Below are positions 16,644 through 27,960 of a DNA stretch of 64,000 nucleotides, in pieces. Source of the DNA: Halobacillus amylolyticus (GTDB lineage: Bacteria; Bacillota; Bacilli; Bacillales; Halobacillaceae); assembly GCF_022921115.1 (NCBI RefSeq), contig NZ_CP095075.1, positions 2,864,001 to 2,928,000 on the forward strand, written 5' to 3'. How positions within the stretch are numbered: the stretch's first letter is position 1; each line of letters begins with the position of its first letter. The notes under the pieces were generated by a model that was not told the origin of the DNA, did no database searches, and saw only the letters and a program-made list of their open reading frames with translations. The translations under genes were made by a program, and so were the position numbers.

Positions 16644-17529
16644 AAAAAAGAAAAATGATAGGGCTCCTTGTGATCGCCGGCTTTGTTTTACTGATTTCCT
16701 GGGGAATGGTGGAGCCCTACTTGCTTGAAGTCGAGGAGGAAACCGCCGAAATTGATTACCTCCCCCTGAATGGGAAGGACGAACCATTATAACAGTTGGG
16801 GATTTCCAGGTAGGGATGTGGCTTGATAACGACAGGAATCTCGAGGATATGGTTGAAACGATCATTGAAAGAGACCCGGACATCGTGTTGCTGCTTGGAG
16901 ATTATGTCTATCATTCGGTTGAGAATCATGAGGAGGAAATGGAGAAAGTCGTTTCTTACTTGAAGCCTTTAGCGGAAACGGATATTCCTGTCTTTGCATC
17001 GCTTGGAAACCATGATTACAGCATGAGCGAGAAAGACGGAAATCCAAATATAGAAACCGCCGAGCGCGTCATCCGGAAGCTAGGCATGATCGGAATCGAA
17101 GTATTGCAAAATGAATCTGTTCCGGTAACGCTCGGGGAGACGGAAGAGCCACTTTATCTTGTAGGAATCGGGGCGCGTTGGCCAGAGAAAGATCACCTGG
17201 AGGAAGCGTATGAGGAGTTAGAGGAGAAAGCTCCAAGATTCTCCTTTATGCATAATCCGAATACATTTGTGAAAATCGAAGCAAACCATGCCCCTGTAGC
17301 GGTGGCCGGCCATACTCATGGTGGGCAGATCCGCATTCCTTTTACCCCGCATTGGTCTTGGAAGAATTTGATTGTTGAAGGGGAAGCCCACATGGATGGC
17401 TGGATTGAAGAGGATTATGGAGCAGAGGGCAACCATCTTTACGTAAACAGGGGTATAGGTGTCAGCATTGCACCGATCCGTATTAACAATTTTCCTGAAA
17501 TTACCGAGTTCACTTTACAGCAAGGCTAG
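16640..17529 (+). pseudogene. Metallophosphoesterase, interrupted by a frameshift
   Basis: Membrane-anchored phosphoesterase of the YkuE-like group. It starts with GTG 16640 overlapping the previous stop; the first 50 codons give a lysine-rich start and a transmembrane helix (GLLVIAGFVLLISWG), then run into a stop at 16790. The remaining protein is in the next frame, with GDFQVGMW, LLGDYVYH, LGNHDY and AGHTHGGQ. Adding one C to the run 16762-16766 joins them (YLPPEWEGRTI). The first metal motif reads Asp-Phe-Gln where the family usually has Asp-x-His. Without the frameshift it would be about 296 residues. Confidence 0.8.
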
Positions 17530-17551
17530 TTCTATGATTGGAGCTGGCTTT
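17522..17551 (+). terminator. Hairpin after the metallophosphoesterase gene
   Basis: An 11-bp stem (AAGGCTAGTTC with GAGCTGGCTTT, three G-T pairs) overlaps the stop codon and is followed by a short T-rich stretch. Moderate terminator. Confidence 0.45.
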
Positions 17552-17890
17552 CCTGTTTTGTCGAAGATAAAGCAGTGTTGAGTGAGGCTGCATGTAACCA
17601 TTATCCAATATAGGGTGAAATAGGGGTTATACATGGAATGTTGATTAGGGAACAACATGCACTACATATTTTCGATAGGCACTTATATATAGAAACCCTC
17701 CAGCTGTTTACCAGTAAATTCCCTCAAACAAACGCGCTTTACCAAGGGATAGAGTATTTTGAGTATATTGACATATTATTCTGACATTAATCAAGTGATA
17801 TAATTGCGTATAAGACCGCATCCTTGGAATCTAACATACTAGTATTACCTGAAAGAGAGTGTTAACAATTCAATCCTAGGAGGGAAAAAC
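17552..17890. other. Promoter-containing spacer before the intracellular protease
   Basis: No gene seen. Near its 3' end TGATATAAT (17796-17804) is an extended -10 element, and the ribosome binding site CTAGGAGGG is at about 17876-17884. A TTGACA at 17768 is too far upstream to pair with that -10. Confidence 0.4.
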
Positions 17891-18892
17891 ATGAGTGAAG
17901 TAAGATTGATTCCGTACCGAACGGAAGAAGTTCTAGAAACCACCTCAGAAGTACCTAAAGGAATTGAGATGATCGAAGCCCCCGCTCTTTGGGAACGTAC
18001 AGAGCGAGGCAAAGGAAATGTCATAGCTATCATTGATACGGGCTGCGAGGCAGACCACCCTGATCTTAAAGGTCGTATCATCGATGGAAAGAACTTTACT
18101 ACAGATTATGATGGGGACGGAGCGAATTTTAGTGATAATAATGGGCATGGAACTCACGTATCAGGAACTGTTGCTGCGATAGAAGATGGAAAGGGAGTAG
18201 TTGGAGCAGCACCTCAAGCAAGTCTTCTTGTGTTAAAAGTTTTGACTGGAGAGGGCAGCGGAAAGATGCAGTGGATTATTGACGCCATTGATTACGCTAC
18301 AAACTGGACTGGGCCTGATGGTGAAAAGGTAAGAGTCATATCGATGTCGTTAGGTGGCCCTACAGATATACCTGAACTTCATAAGGTTATTCAAGAAGCG
18401 GTGAACCAGGAAATCTCAGTCGTTTGTGCAGCCGGAAATGAAGGGGATGGTCGTGAGGAGACAGGTGAGTACGCCTATCCTGGAGCCTATAATGAGGTCA
18501 TTCAAGTAGGGGCGGTAGATTTTGAGTGCAATCTCGCTGAGTTTACCAATACAAATAATGAGATTGACCTTGTCGCACCTGGGGTAAACATTCTATCAAC
18601 TTATCTGGAGAGCAAGTATGCAAGGCTATCTGGAACCTCTATGGCTACCCCGCATGTTTCAGGAGCCATAGCCCTGATCATTAATTTAGTGGAGGAACAG
18701 TTCCAACGGCGGATGACTGAAGCTGAAATCTTTGCACAGTTGGTAAAAAGGACAGTCCCTCTCGGCCATTCTAAGGTGGCAGAAGGGAACGGGCTTTTGT
18801 CGTTAGCCCTTCAGGATAAGTTAGAGGGTCTACTTCTTGCTCCTAATAGAAAGCAGGAAAGTTTAGTACGGCCTTATTCTACTACTAGATAA
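17891..18892 (+). CDS. isp: Intracellular serine protease (subtilisin family S8)
   Basis: Cytoplasmic subtilisin, 333 residues, no signal peptide. The catalytic triad is Asp49 in [10 protein letters not shown], His86 in [10 protein letters not shown] and Ser in [14 protein letters not shown] near residue 245; the oxyanion Asn lies in CAAGNEGDG. The N-terminus carries [10 protein letters not shown]: the LIPY motif that in the intracellular subtilisin family blocks the active site until the first residues are cut off. Likely role: protein turnover in stationary phase (known for the family). Single gene with a good binding site; its terminator seems to lie beyond an inserted repeat element. Confidence 0.93.
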   Translation: MSEVRLIPYRTEEVLETTSEVPKGIEMIEAPALWERTERGKGNVIAIIDTGCEADHPDLKGRIIDGKNFTTDYDGDGANFSDNNGHGTHVSGTVAAIEDGKGVVGAAPQASLLVLKVLTGEGSGKMQWIIDAIDYATNWTGPDGEKVRVISMSLGGPTDIPELHKVIQEAVNQEISVVCAAGNEGDGREETGEYAYPGAYNEVIQVGAVDFECNLAEFTNTNNEIDLVAPGVNILSTYLESKYARLSGTSMATPHVSGAIALIINLVEEQFQRRMTEAEIFAQLVKRTVPLGHSKVAEGNGLLSLALQDKLEGLLLAPNRKQESLVRPYSTTR

Positions 18893-18920
18893 CTAGGTGG
18901 TTACAACAGCACAATAATAG

Positions 18921-19238
18921 AGGTTGTTCAAAAAGTCACCAAATGATAAGCGGCGAATCTCTTCGTTGGCTTGCTTTTGAAGAGCATGTGCCCCTGTGTC
19001 TACGAGCCTATTCGAAGGAGTAAATTCCTCGGGGTAAGGCAGCAGTGGAACTTCTACTAAAACCGTGCACGGTCCTGTGCACAACGTAGAAGTCAGCACG
19101 TTCTGTGCAAGTCCGTTCCTTGGAAAAGAAGGACACTTTTCCTTCGTGCGAAGCCAATTCGGGGAAGATTTCCTTGGTGCTCAAAGCTACACCGCCTCGA
19201 CCTTCTTGCTTCTAATTTGGCAACTTTTTGAACACACA
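18921..19238. repeat. MITE-like element with terminal inverted repeats
   Basis: The ends are 21-bp inverted repeats: TTGTTCAAAAAGTCACCAAAT (18924-18944), one base over-long to quote safely as a unit with its partner, and its near-complement at 19215-19235 (3 mismatches). Between them are about 270 bases with no convincing gene but with internal symmetry, such as ACCGTGCACGGT. There is no transposase, so it would be moved in trans. It sits between the isp stop and a strong terminator. No clear target duplication was seen. Confidence 0.6.
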
Positions 19239-19257
19239 CTAATACAGATTTTATCTT

Positions 19258-19293
19258 AAGCCAGCCCGCAAAATTTGCAGGGTTGGCTTTTTT
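19258..19293 (+). terminator. Terminator, probably of isp, displaced by the MITE-like element
   Basis: AAGCCAGCCC / GGGTTGGCTT, 10-bp stem with one G-T pair, followed by TTTTT. It is the only strong plus-strand terminator between isp and purU. Confidence 0.8.
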
Positions 19294-19397
19294 GTTGATT
19301 AAACTTATAGTAAAGGAATAATTAAAGTAGCTATCGTCTATTTATATGTGTTCCTGTTAACATTATAATAAGTATTATACGAAGAGAGGAGTCCGAT

Positions 19398-20297
19398 ATG
19401 AAGTCATATATTCAAGACCACATCGATACATTTCAAGAAAGCAATGAGAATAAGGGACGTTTATTAGTCAAATGTCCAGACCAACCCGGCATCGTTTCAG
19501 CCATATCCTTGTTTTTAGGTGAACACGATGCTAATATCATCGAGTCCAACCAATACACAACTGATCCAGAGAATGGGATCTTTTTTCTCCGCATGGAGTT
19601 TGAATGCCCGAACTTGCAGGAAAAGAGAAAAAAGCTAGAGAAGCAATTTTTAGAGGTCGCTTATAAATTTTCTATGGAATGGGAAATCAATTTTCTCTAT
19701 GATGTCAAAAAGACCGCTATTTTTGTATCAAAAGAACTGCATTGTTTACGAGAGCTGTTGCTAGAGTGGCAGAGTGGGGATCTTATGACAGATGTTGTCC
19801 TCGTAATCAGTAATCATGAAGAATGCCGCGAGATTGTTGAATCCTTTAATATTCCTTTCTATTATATACCTGCAAACAAAGATATTCGTAAAGAGGTGGA
19901 AGCAAAGCAATTGCAGCTATTAAAGGATTACGAGATAGACCTGATTGTGCTGGCTCGTTATATGCAAATTCTAACACCGGAATTTGTCCGCGCCCATCAA
20001 GCTCAGATTATTAACATCCATCATTCTTTCTTACCGGCCTTTGTTGGAGCAAATCCGCATAAACGTGCATTTGAACGGGGAGTCAAGCTAATAGGGGCAA
20101 CAGCACATTACGTGACAAACGATTTGGACGAAGGACCGATCATTGAACAAGATATTATTCGTGTCGACCACCGTGACACAGTAGAGGATTTAAAGAAAAA
20201 GGGGCGTTCTGTTGAGCGCAGTGTCCTGGCCCGTGGTGTGAAGTGGGCAATAGAGGACCGTTTAATTGTCCATGAGAACAAGACGATTGTTTTATGA
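19398..20297 (+). CDS. purU: Formyltetrahydrofolate deformylase
   Basis: Hydrolyses 10-formyl-tetrahydrofolate to formate and tetrahydrofolate, balancing one-carbon pools. 299 residues: an N-terminal ACT domain (about 20-95, KGRLLVKCPDQPGIVSAIS) and a formyltransferase-type catalytic domain with VISNHEEC, LARYMQIL, NIHHSFLPAF (catalytic Asn and His) and the Asp in TNDLDEGPIIEQD. Full length. GAGGAG precedes the ATG. Single gene, followed by a terminator. Confidence 0.95.
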   Translation: MKSYIQDHIDTFQESNENKGRLLVKCPDQPGIVSAISLFLGEHDANIIESNQYTTDPENGIFFLRMEFECPNLQEKRKKLEKQFLEVAYKFSMEWEINFLYDVKKTAIFVSKELHCLRELLLEWQSGDLMTDVVLVISNHEECREIVESFNIPFYYIPANKDIRKEVEAKQLQLLKDYEIDLIVLARYMQILTPEFVRAHQAQIINIHHSFLPAFVGANPHKRAFERGVKLIGATAHYVTNDLDEGPIIEQDIIRVDHRDTVEDLKKKGRSVERSVLARGVKWAIEDRLIVHENKTIVL

Positions 20298-20307
20298 TGA
20301 AGGGGTT

Positions 20308-20342
20308 AGAAAAGGAGAGGCTTTAGGTTGTTCTCCTTTTCT
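20308..20342 (+). terminator. Terminator of purU
   Basis: Perfect 11-bp stem AGAAAAGGAGA / TCTCCTTTTCT with a 13-nt loop, ten bases after the stop. It may also serve the convergent peptidase gene. Confidence 0.75.
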
Positions 20343-20373
20343 TTACTTAAGTGGTTGCTAACGGTTTTGGAAG

Positions 20374-21435
20374 TCATAGTTGGGTGTCATGCTTTACAAG
20401 CAAATCAGATAGGGCCGGCCGCATATTACCGTCCCTGCCTACAGTATGTCGTGCAGTAACTAACGCATTCAGTACAGCCTCCTCTGTGGCTTCACCAACT
20501 GCTCGAAACGGGAGATCGATATCCTCCTCATGAATTGTCGGAATGGACAAACAATGATTCGGTTTTTCATGAGGGATTTTCGTTGCTGTTGAAAACCCGA
20601 TGACAATATCACCGCTTCCATTCGAAATCGTTGAACCTGTACGGGCCAATCCGGTTACGGTACGTTTGATGATTCGATTAAGCTGTCTTTCTGAGACGGG
20701 CAAGTCTGTTGCAACGATTACCATAACGGATCCTTTATCCTTTTCCTCTGGGATACGAAGGAGAGCTTCGCGCAACTCAACTCCTACAGCCCTTCCATTA
20801 ATCGTTAAGTCGCTTAACATACCAAAATTAGCCAATACTAAAATCCCTATCGTATAGGTCCCATGATCAAGTTCAATTTTCCGCGAAGAGGTTCCAATCC
20901 CCCCTTTTAGCGAGTAGCAAAGCATTCCTGCTCCTGCGCCTGCAGCCCCTTCCTCGAATTTTGAGGCAGCTGAATCTAGTGCTTCCAAGACATGGTGCTT
21001 TTCTACAAACTGGGCACGAATATCGTTAAGATACATGTCATTACATTCACCAATTACTGGATTGATTGTTCCAGTTGTTCTGCCGATCTCTGGATTTTGT
21101 GCCATCATATATTCCGTTAATGCTAGGGCAGCTGTGCCGATGTTCAATGTATTCGTTAAGACAATTGGCGTTTCGATTGTACCTAGTTCCTCCATTTGAA
21201 TCGTCCCCATGGTTTTACCAAAGCCGTTAATCACATGACTTGAGGCGATCAGTTTCTCTTTAAATAGATTCCCCTGGTGAGGGATAATGGCTGTGACTCC
21301 TGTCTGCATCCCTTTGTTACTAAGCGTGACATGTCCCACTGTAACACCTTCAACATCGGTAATTGAATTTAGGCTGCCGGTTTGCAATTGGCCGACTTTC
21401 AAATTATAATCCCGTATTCTCTTTTGATCGTTCAT
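20374..21435 (-). CDS. P1 family peptidase (DmpA-like L-aminopeptidase/D-esterase)
   Basis: N-terminal-nucleophile hydrolase of 353 residues. Family landmarks are DVEGVTVGHVTLS near residue 30, VIPHQGNLF, and the self-cleavage region KGGIGTSSRK at about residue 182, where cleavage before the Ser would produce two chains and the catalytic Ser. The C-terminal end, EAVLNALVTARHTVGRDGN, is also typical. Likely cleaves N-terminal residues of small peptides or D-esters; the substrate is unknown. Cytoplasmic. AGGAG is placed before the ATG. Confidence 0.88.
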   Translation of the reverse strand: MNDQKRIRDYNLKVGQLQTGSLNSITDVEGVTVGHVTLSNKGMQTGVTAIIPHQGNLFKEKLIASSHVINGFGKTMGTIQMEELGTIETPIVLTNTLNIGTAALALTEYMMAQNPEIGRTTGTINPVIGECNDMYLNDIRAQFVEKHHVLEALDSAASKFEEGAAGAGAGMLCYSLKGGIGTSSRKIELDHGTYTIGILVLANFGMLSDLTINGRAVGVELREALLRIPEEKDKGSVMVIVATDLPVSERQLNRIIKRTVTGLARTGSTISNGSGDIVIGFSTATKIPHEKPNHCLSIPTIHEEDIDLPFRAVGEATEEAVLNALVTARHTVGRDGNMRPALSDLLVKHDTQL

Positions 21436-21786
21436 CGTAAATAATCACTCCTAATCTACTTCTTATATCACTATTTCGTTACATTGTCGAAACAACCCTT
21501 TTTAACTAAAAGATATATTAAATTTCGTTTCTCATTAAAAAAAATTAAAAAAATTTCCGAATAGTTTTGATTGCGCTTACATTTTTAATCGTCTATATTT
21601 AAGGTCAATAAAGACAGGAGTTTTGTTAGAATTATATTAGTTATAGTATTCAGATAATTATACTGAAACTAGCGTTTAAAGCGCCCTTACATAGTGAATA
21701 CAGTTTATTTTCATGCTATAATAATAAAAAACTGTAAAAGACAGAATTTTAACTTTTTTACAATGAATAGATGAGGGGGACCTGTT
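21436..21786. other. AT-rich promoter region of the glutamate synthase operon
   Basis: Spacer between divergent genes with long A and T runs near 21535-21555. I see no gene and no T-box or riboswitch. An extended -10 promoter is listed separately. Confidence 0.5.
21714..21722 (+). promoter_or_regulatory. Possible extended -10 promoter of gltB
   Basis: TGCTATAAT, that is TG plus one base plus TATAAT, 65 bases before the gltB ATG. No good -35 is seen at 17 bp, which fits extended -10 promoters. Not proven. Confidence 0.4.
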
Positions 21787-24700
21787 ATGCAAAAAAATGG
21801 CTATCCTATTCCGCAAGGGCTGTATCATCCAGACTTTGAACATGAGGCCTGCGGAATTGGCATGATCGCAAACATAGATGGGACAAAATCACATAGCATT
21901 GTTGAAAATGCAATAACAATCCTATGTAACCTGGAGCACCGAGGAGGCCAGGCTGCTGATGTGAGTACAGGGGACGGAGCGGGAATACTAACGCAAATTC
22001 CTCACTACTTCTTTGAGAAACAATGTGAAAAGGAAGATATAGAGCTGCCTGCAGAAGGCGAATATGGCGTAGGGATGTTATTTCTCCCACACGATCACGA
22101 TACCCGAATGAAGTGTAAGGAAATCTTTGAAGATATTGTGAAGGAAGAGGGACAAACTTTCCTTGGCTGGCGTACTGTACCAGTTAACGATTCCTTTGTC
22201 GGTAATGATGCTAAAAAGACAAAACCGTTTATTCGTCAAGCATTCGTTGCACCTAGTGAAGGCATTAAAGATAGGATGGAATTTGAGCGAAGACTATATA
22301 TTATTCGCAAGCGTGCTGAGATGACGATGGCAAAAATGGAAGGCTTTGATGACTTTTACTTATGCAGCTTGTCAACGAGCACAATTGTTTATAAAGGAAT
22401 GCTCGTACCTGAGCAACTAGATTCCTTTTATATTGACTTGAACCACCCTGATTTCAAAACGGCTCTTGCCTTAGTGCATTCACGTTTCAGCACGAACACG
22501 TTCCCGAGCTGGAAACGTTCCCACCCGAACCGTTTTACGATTCATAATGGTGAGTTTAATACGTTAAGAGGTAATGTGAACTGGATGCGGGCTCGACAGG
22601 AACTTTGCAAATCGGAATACTTCAATGAAGAAGACCTCCAAAAATTGCTGCCTGTTATTGATGCGAACGGCAGTGATTCCTCAATGTTCGATAATGCGTT
22701 TGAATTCCTTTATTTATCTGGACGATCACTTGCCCACACGGCAATGATGATGGTGCCTGAGCCGTGGTCAAATGATGATACGATCCATCCGGAGAAAAAG
22801 GATTTCTATGAATACCATAGTTGCTTAATGGAGCCATGGGACGGTCCTGCTGCTCTCGCTTATACGGATGGAAAACAAATCGGGGCTTGTTTAGACCGGA
22901 ATGGTTTGCGCCCGGCCCGTTATTATGTGACGAAGGATGGCATGATTGTCCTAGGGTCCGAAGTGGGCGCGTTAGATATTTTTGCTGACGATATTGAATA
23001 TAAAGACAGACTTCATCCAGGGAAAATGCTTCTTGTTGATTTGGAAAAGGGAAAAATTATACCGGATGAAGACATCAAATTGGAAATTTCTGGGGAAAAG
23101 CCGTATAGAGAATGGTTAGATGAGTACAAGTGGGACCTGGAAGATTTGCCTGTGCCTATGCATCAGCCAAGTACGCATGTAGAAAATTTGATTGATCATC
23201 AATTGGCTTTTGGTTATACAACTGAAGAATTAAATAAAATATTGATCCCACTTGTTTCAGATGGAAAAGACCCTGTTGGTTCAATGGGATATGATTCTCC
23301 ACTCGCAGTTCTTTCGAAAAAGCCTCAGCTTTTATACAGCTACTTTAAACAGCTTTTTGCCCAAGTGACGAACCCACCGATTGATGCGATCCGTGAAAAG
23401 ATCATAACAATGGTTGAGACAACGATTGGCGCAGAAGGGAACTTAGTGAACCCGCAGCCAGAGTCCTGCAGAAAAATAAAATTGGAAACGCCAATTTTAA
23501 CGAATCTGGAATTAGAAAAGCTGCGTCAACAAAAACTTGAAGGCTTTGAAGCAGAAACACTTTCGATTCTGTTTAACACTGCAAATCAATCTGATCAAAT
23601 GGAGCATGTACTTGATGCTTTATTTAAACAAGCTGATCAAGCGATTGAAAATGGTACGACCTTACTCATTCTATCTGATCGGGGTGTTGATGAGAACCAC
23701 GCAGCAATGCCGGCGTTGCTAGCTGTATCAGGTTTGCACCATCACTTAATTCGTCAAGGAACAAGAACGAAGGTCAGTTTGCTCGTTGAGTCGGGCGAGC
23801 CGCGTGAGGTGCACCATTTTGCTACGCTTCTAGGTTATGGTGCAGAAGGAATCAATCCGTATCTAGCGTATGAATCGTTAGGTGCGCTCATTGAAAAGGG
23901 AGATATCGCTGTTGCTTCGCTAGATGAAGCAGTGGACCGTTATATTCACTCTGTTACGGATGGAGTTATAAAAGTTCTTTCAAAAATGGGAATATCAACG
24001 ATCCAAAGTTATCGTGGAGCACAAATCTTCGAGGCAGTGGGTATCCACACTGATGTGATTGACAAGTATTTCACTCGAACGGCATCTCGTCTGGGCGGAG
24101 TTGGCTTAGACATTATTGAAAAAGAGGTACGCATGCGTCATGAACGCGGATTTAGTGAACAAAGAGTCAGCGGGAGAACACTTGATGCAGGCGATGAATT
24201 CCAATATCGAGCAAATGGAGAGGATCATCAGTATAACCCTAAAACGATCCATACTCTACAACATGCATGCCGTACGAATAACTACAACCTTTTTAAAGAC
24301 TACTCGAAACTGCTCACAGATGAAACGAGCAACTTGCAATCGCTGCGTGGACTTATCTCCTTTAAGAAGCGAAGAGCTATTCCTCTTGAAGAAGTAGAGT
24401 CTGTAGAAGAAATTACAAGAAGGTTCAAAACAGGTGCAATGTCTTACGGATCAATCAGCCAGGAAGCTCACGAGGCCCTTGCTATTGCGATGAACCGTGT
24501 CGGTGGCCGCAGTAACACAGGGGAAGGCGGGGAAGACCCTGATCGTTTTACTCCAGACGAGAATGGTGACTCACGTCGAAGCTCGATTAAACAAGTGGCA
24601 TCAGGACGCTTTGGAGTAAACAGTCATTATCTTGTGAATGCAGATGAAATCCAAATTAAAATTGCCCAGGGTGCGAAGCCAGGTGAAGGTGGGCACCTTC

Positions 24701-26379
24701 CGGGGAAAAAGGTTTACCCATGGATTGCAGAAGTGCGTGGTTCCACACCAGGTGTCGAACTAATTTCACCACCGCCACACCATGATATTTATTCGATTGA
24801 GGATTTAGCCGAGCTGATTCACAACTTGAAAAACGCTAACCCTAGAGCACGTGTAAGTGTGAAGCTAGTGTCGGCTGTTGGAGTAGGAACGATAGCTGCT
24901 GGTGTAGCCAAAGGACGTGCGGATCTCGTGCTAATTAGCGGTTATGATGGCGGAACAGGCGCGGCTCCTAGAACGAGTCTTAAACATACAGGATTGCCAT
25001 GGGAAATTGGCTTAGCGGAAACCCACCAAACCCTGATGCTGAACCGTTTGCGTGATCGAATCGTCGTTGAAACGGATGGGAAAATGATGACAGGACGTGA
25101 TATTGTTGTCGCAACCCTTCTTGGCGCTGAGGAATACGGGTTCTCTACGGCTCCTCTTGTTGTACTTGGCTGTGTAATGATGCGCGTTTGCCACCTCGAC
25201 ACATGTCCCGTAGGTGTAGCTACCCAAAACCCTGAGCTTAGGAAGAAATTCGGCGGCGACCCTGAGCATGTCGCAAACTTTATGCGTTTTATTGCACAGG
25301 AAGCACGTGAGCTCATGGCAGAACTAGGGTTTAGAACAATTAATGAAATGATTGGAAGATCAGATGTCCTGCAAGCAAATGAAGCGATTGATCATTGGAA
25401 GGCAAAAGGTGTAGATTTATCTGCTCTGCTTTACCAACCGGAAGTTGCTCCAGGAGTAGGCCATTATGCCATGTACGAACAGGATCACGGCTTAGATAAG
25501 ACAGTCGACCGTGAAGAACTCATCCCACTATGTAAAAATGCACTGGAAAACCAGGAGCCGGTTAAAAGTACAGGATCGATCAGAAACATTCATCGTGTAA
25601 CAGGAACCATTCTTGGTAGTGAGATTACTAGACGATACGGAGCTGCCGGCTTAAAAGAGGATACCATTCAATTGACGTTTAAAGGGTCCGCGGGACAGAG
25701 CTTCGGTGCTTTTATCCCTAGAGGAATGACGTTAAGACTCGTGGGAGATGCCAATGACTATGTTGGAAAAGGCTTATCTGGCGGTAAGATCATCGTCCAT
25801 CCTTCAAGGAAGTCTACATTCCCTCCAGAAGAAAATACGGTTATCGGCAATGTATCACTCTACGGTGCTTCAGATGGCGAAGCCTATATCAACGGTCTTG
25901 CTGGGGAACGTTTTTGTGTAAGAAATAGTGGTGCTGAAGTTGTTGTAGAAGGCGTAGGCGATCATGGCTGTGAATATATGACAGGTGGAAAGGTTGTTAT
26001 ACTTGGGGGCACAGGTCGAAACTTTGGTGCCGGAATGTCCGGTGGTGTCGCTTACGTACTTGATGATTCAGAAGCAGCCTTCGATACAAAATGTAATAAA
26101 GAACTCGTACACGTGCAGCAGTTAACTGATCAGCAGGAAATCGAAGAATTACATGAACTAGTGAGAAAGCATGTGGTTTACACGCACAGTCCAAAGGGAC
26201 AACGTATCCTTGAGGATTGGGATGATATTTTACCGATGTTTAAACGTGTTATTCCAAAAGCATATCTAGAAGTGCAAGATAGAATTAAAGTTTTGAAGAC
26301 AGAAGGATTAAGCAAGTTTGATGCTGAAATGCAAGCATTTGAAGAAAGCAAACAAGAGAAGAAGCCTGTAGAAGCTTAA
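21787..26379 (+). CDS. gltB: Glutamate synthase, large subunit
   Basis: Large subunit of NADPH-dependent GOGAT (called gltA in Bacillus subtilis): makes two glutamates from glutamine and 2-oxoglutarate. 1530 residues, full length. A class II glutamine amidotransferase domain starts at Cys22 (HEACGIGM), so the first 21 residues are a cleaved propeptide. The central and FMN-binding synthase domains follow ([31 protein letters not shown]), then the 3Fe-4S cysteines in [15 protein letters not shown], and the C-terminal beta-helix domain (about 1270-1490). The partner subunit lies 22 bases downstream. Regulation would be through the long AT-rich upstream region. Confidence 0.97.
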   Translation: MQKNGYPIPQGLYHPDFEHEACGIGMIANIDGTKSHSIVENAITILCNLEHRGGQAADVSTGDGAGILTQIPHYFFEKQCEKEDIELPAEGEYGVGMLFLPHDHDTRMKCKEIFEDIVKEEGQTFLGWRTVPVNDSFVGNDAKKTKPFIRQAFVAPSEGIKDRMEFERRLYIIRKRAEMTMAKMEGFDDFYLCSLSTSTIVYKGMLVPEQLDSFYIDLNHPDFKTALALVHSRFSTNTFPSWKRSHPNRFTIHNGEFNTLRGNVNWMRARQELCKSEYFNEEDLQKLLPVIDANGSDSSMFDNAFEFLYLSGRSLAHTAMMMVPEPWSNDDTIHPEKKDFYEYHSCLMEPWDGPAALAYTDGKQIGACLDRNGLRPARYYVTKDGMIVLGSEVGALDIFADDIEYKDRLHPGKMLLVDLEKGKIIPDEDIKLEISGEKPYREWLDEYKWDLEDLPVPMHQPSTHVENLIDHQLAFGYTTEELNKILIPLVSDGKDPVGSMGYDSPLAVLSKKPQLLYSYFKQLFAQVTNPPIDAIREKIITMVETTIGAEGNLVNPQPESCRKIKLETPILTNLELEKLRQQKLEGFEAETLSILFNTANQSDQMEHVLDALFKQADQAIENGTTLLILSDRGVDENHAAMPALLAVSGLHHHLIRQGTRTKVSLLVESGEPREVHHFATLLGYGAEGINPYLAYESLGALIEKGDIAVASLDEAVDRYIHSVTDGVIKVLSKMGISTIQSYRGAQIFEAVGIHTDVIDKYFTRTASRLGGVGLDIIEKEVRMRHERGFSEQRVSGRTLDAGDEFQYRANGEDHQYNPKTIHTLQHACRTNNYNLFKDYSKLLTDETSNLQSLRGLISFKKRRAIPLEEVESVEEITRRFKTGAMSYGSISQEAHEALAIAMNRVGGRSNTGEGGEDPDRFTPDENGDSRRSSIKQVASGRFGVNSHYLVNADEIQIKIAQGAKPGEGGHLPGKKVYPWIAEVRGSTPGVELISPPPHHDIYSIEDLAELIHNLKNANPRARVSVKLVSAVGVGTIAAGVAKGRADLVLISGYDGGTGAAPRTSLKHTGLPWEIGLAETHQTLMLNRLRDRIVVETDGKMMTGRDIVVATLLGAEEYGFSTAPLVVLGCVMMRVCHLDTCPVGVATQNPELRKKFGGDPEHVANFMRFIAQEARELMAELGFRTINEMIGRSDVLQANEAIDHWKAKGVDLSALLYQPEVAPGVGHYAMYEQDHGLDKTVDREELIPLCKNALENQEPVKSTGSIRNIHRVTGTILGSEITRRYGAAGLKEDTIQLTFKGSAGQSFGAFIPRGMTLRLVGDANDYVGKGLSGGKIIVHPSRKSTFPPEENTVIGNVSLYGASDGEAYINGLAGERFCVRNSGAEVVVEGVGDHGCEYMTGGKVVILGGTGRNFGAGMSGGVAYVLDDSEAAFDTKCNKELVHVQQLTDQQEIEELHELVRKHVVYTHSPKGQRILEDWDDILPMFKRVIPKAYLEVQDRIKVLKTEGLSKFDAEMQAFEESKQEKKPVEA

Positions 26380-26400
26380 ACATATAGATAAGGAGGGGAT

Positions 26401-27891
26401 ATGATGGGGAAATCTACTGGATTTATGGAATATCAACGTCAGTCTCAAACCGAACGAGATCCGGCTGAACGGACGAAGGATTGGAAAGATTACACCATTC
26501 CTATGTCAGATGAAGAGGTTCAAAAACAGGGAGCACGTTGCATGGATTGTGGCATCCCAACGTGTCATACAGGCATGGAGATCAACGGTTCAACAACAGG
26601 ATGTCCCGTCTATCATTTAATCCCAGAGTGGAATGACCTTGTGTATAAAGGTCAGTGGAAAGAAGCTTTGCAAAAGGAACATGAAATGAATAACTTTCCT
26701 GAGTTTACTGGGTTCGCGTGCCCTGCACCATGTGAAGGGGCTTGTGTGCTTGGGATCAATGAACCTCCAGTTGCGATCCGTACAGTAGAACGCTCCATTA
26801 TTGAAAAAGGGTTTGATGAGGGCTGGGTAGTGCCAGAACCGCCTTCAAGCCGAACAGGTAAAAAGGTTGCTGTTGTTGGTTCAGGACCAGCTGGTTTGGC
26901 GGCGGCTGCTCAACTGAATAAAGCGGGACATACAGTAACTGTTTTTGAGAGGAATGACCGGGTGGGTGGATTGCTTACGTACGGTATTCCTGAAATGAAA
27001 CTCCCTTATTCCGTTGTCGAGCGACGTGTGAGTCTTTTAAAGCAGGAAGGAATTAAATTTGTTACCAATACAGAAGTTGGTCGAAATTATCCGACCTCTC
27101 GTTTACGCGAGGAGTTTGACTCGATCATTCTTTGTGGAGGAGCAACGATTCCACGTAATATAGAAGCAGAAGGTAGAGGGCTCAAAGGCATTCATTATGC
27201 AATGGATTTCCTTCATGCCAATACTAAGAGTTTGCTAGATTCAAATCTTGAAGATGAAAATTATATTTCGGCCGAAGGGAAAGATGTCATTGTCATTGGC
27301 GGGGGAGATACTGGTACAGACTGTATTTCAACATCTGTTCGCCATAATTGTAAGAGTCTTACTCAATTCGACATTTACGATAAGAAAATGGATGAACGTG
27401 ATGACCTGACAAATCCATGGCCTCAATATCCAATCGTTCACCGTGTCGAGTACGGACAAAAGGAAGCGGGATCTGTGTTTGGTCGCGACCCAAGGGCCTA
27501 TTCGGTCATGACAAAGAAATTTGTCGGTGATGAGAACGGTCGTGTTAAAGAAGTTCACACGGTTAACGTGGAACTAGTATTTGATGAGAAAGGGAATCGA
27601 TCCCGTAGAGAGATTCCTGGTACTGAAAAAGTCTGGAAAGCTGATCTCGTCCTACTAGCGATCGGATTCGGCGGACCTGAGCAGGACCTCATCGAAAAAC
27701 TTGAAATTGAAACAGATGATCGCACAAATGTTAAAGCGGAATATGGAGAATATATGACAAGTGAAGAAGGAATTTTCTCTGCCGGCGATATGCGTCGCGG
27801 CCAAAGTTTGATTGTTTGGGCAATCAATGAAGGAAGAGAATCTGCCCGTGAATGTGATCGCTATTTAATGGGAGAAACTGTCTTGCCATAG
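26401..27891 (+). CDS. gltD: Glutamate synthase, small subunit
   Basis: Beta subunit that passes electrons from NADPH through FAD and 4Fe-4S clusters to the large subunit. 496 residues: N-terminal cluster-binding region (CMDCGIPTCHTG, GCPVYH, FACPAPCEGACVLG), FAD-binding GSGPAGLAAA at about 158-167, NADPH-binding GGGDTGTDC at about 300, and a C-terminal SAGDMRRGQSLIVWAI segment. The start could be ATG 26401 or 26404 behind AAGGAGGGG. Operon with gltB, closed by a strong terminator. Confidence 0.97.
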   Translation: MMGKSTGFMEYQRQSQTERDPAERTKDWKDYTIPMSDEEVQKQGARCMDCGIPTCHTGMEINGSTTGCPVYHLIPEWNDLVYKGQWKEALQKEHEMNNFPEFTGFACPAPCEGACVLGINEPPVAIRTVERSIIEKGFDEGWVVPEPPSSRTGKKVAVVGSGPAGLAAAAQLNKAGHTVTVFERNDRVGGLLTYGIPEMKLPYSVVERRVSLLKQEGIKFVTNTEVGRNYPTSRLREEFDSIILCGGATIPRNIEAEGRGLKGIHYAMDFLHANTKSLLDSNLEDENYISAEGKDVIVIGGGDTGTDCISTSVRHNCKSLTQFDIYDKKMDERDDLTNPWPQYPIVHRVEYGQKEAGSVFGRDPRAYSVMTKKFVGDENGRVKEVHTVNVELVFDEKGNRSRREIPGTEKVWKADLVLLAIGFGGPEQDLIEKLEIETDDRTNVKAEYGEYMTSEEGIFSAGDMRRGQSLIVWAINEGRESARECDRYLMGETVLP

Positions 27892-27918
27892 GATGCTGTT
27901 GATTCATAATTATTTTTG

Positions 27919-27947
27919 ACCCACTCTACTTGAAGAGTGGGTTTTTT
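27919..27947 (+). terminator. Terminator of the glutamate synthase operon
   Basis: ACCCACTCT / AGAGTGGGT, perfect 9-bp stem with a 6-nt loop, followed by TTTTT. Confidence 0.9.
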
Positions 27948-27960
27948 AATGACTGTATCT

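Noticed and set aside
17768-17804. TTGACA with TATAAT as a standard promoter for isp
   Set aside because: The spacer is 25 bases, too long; only the extended -10 was kept.
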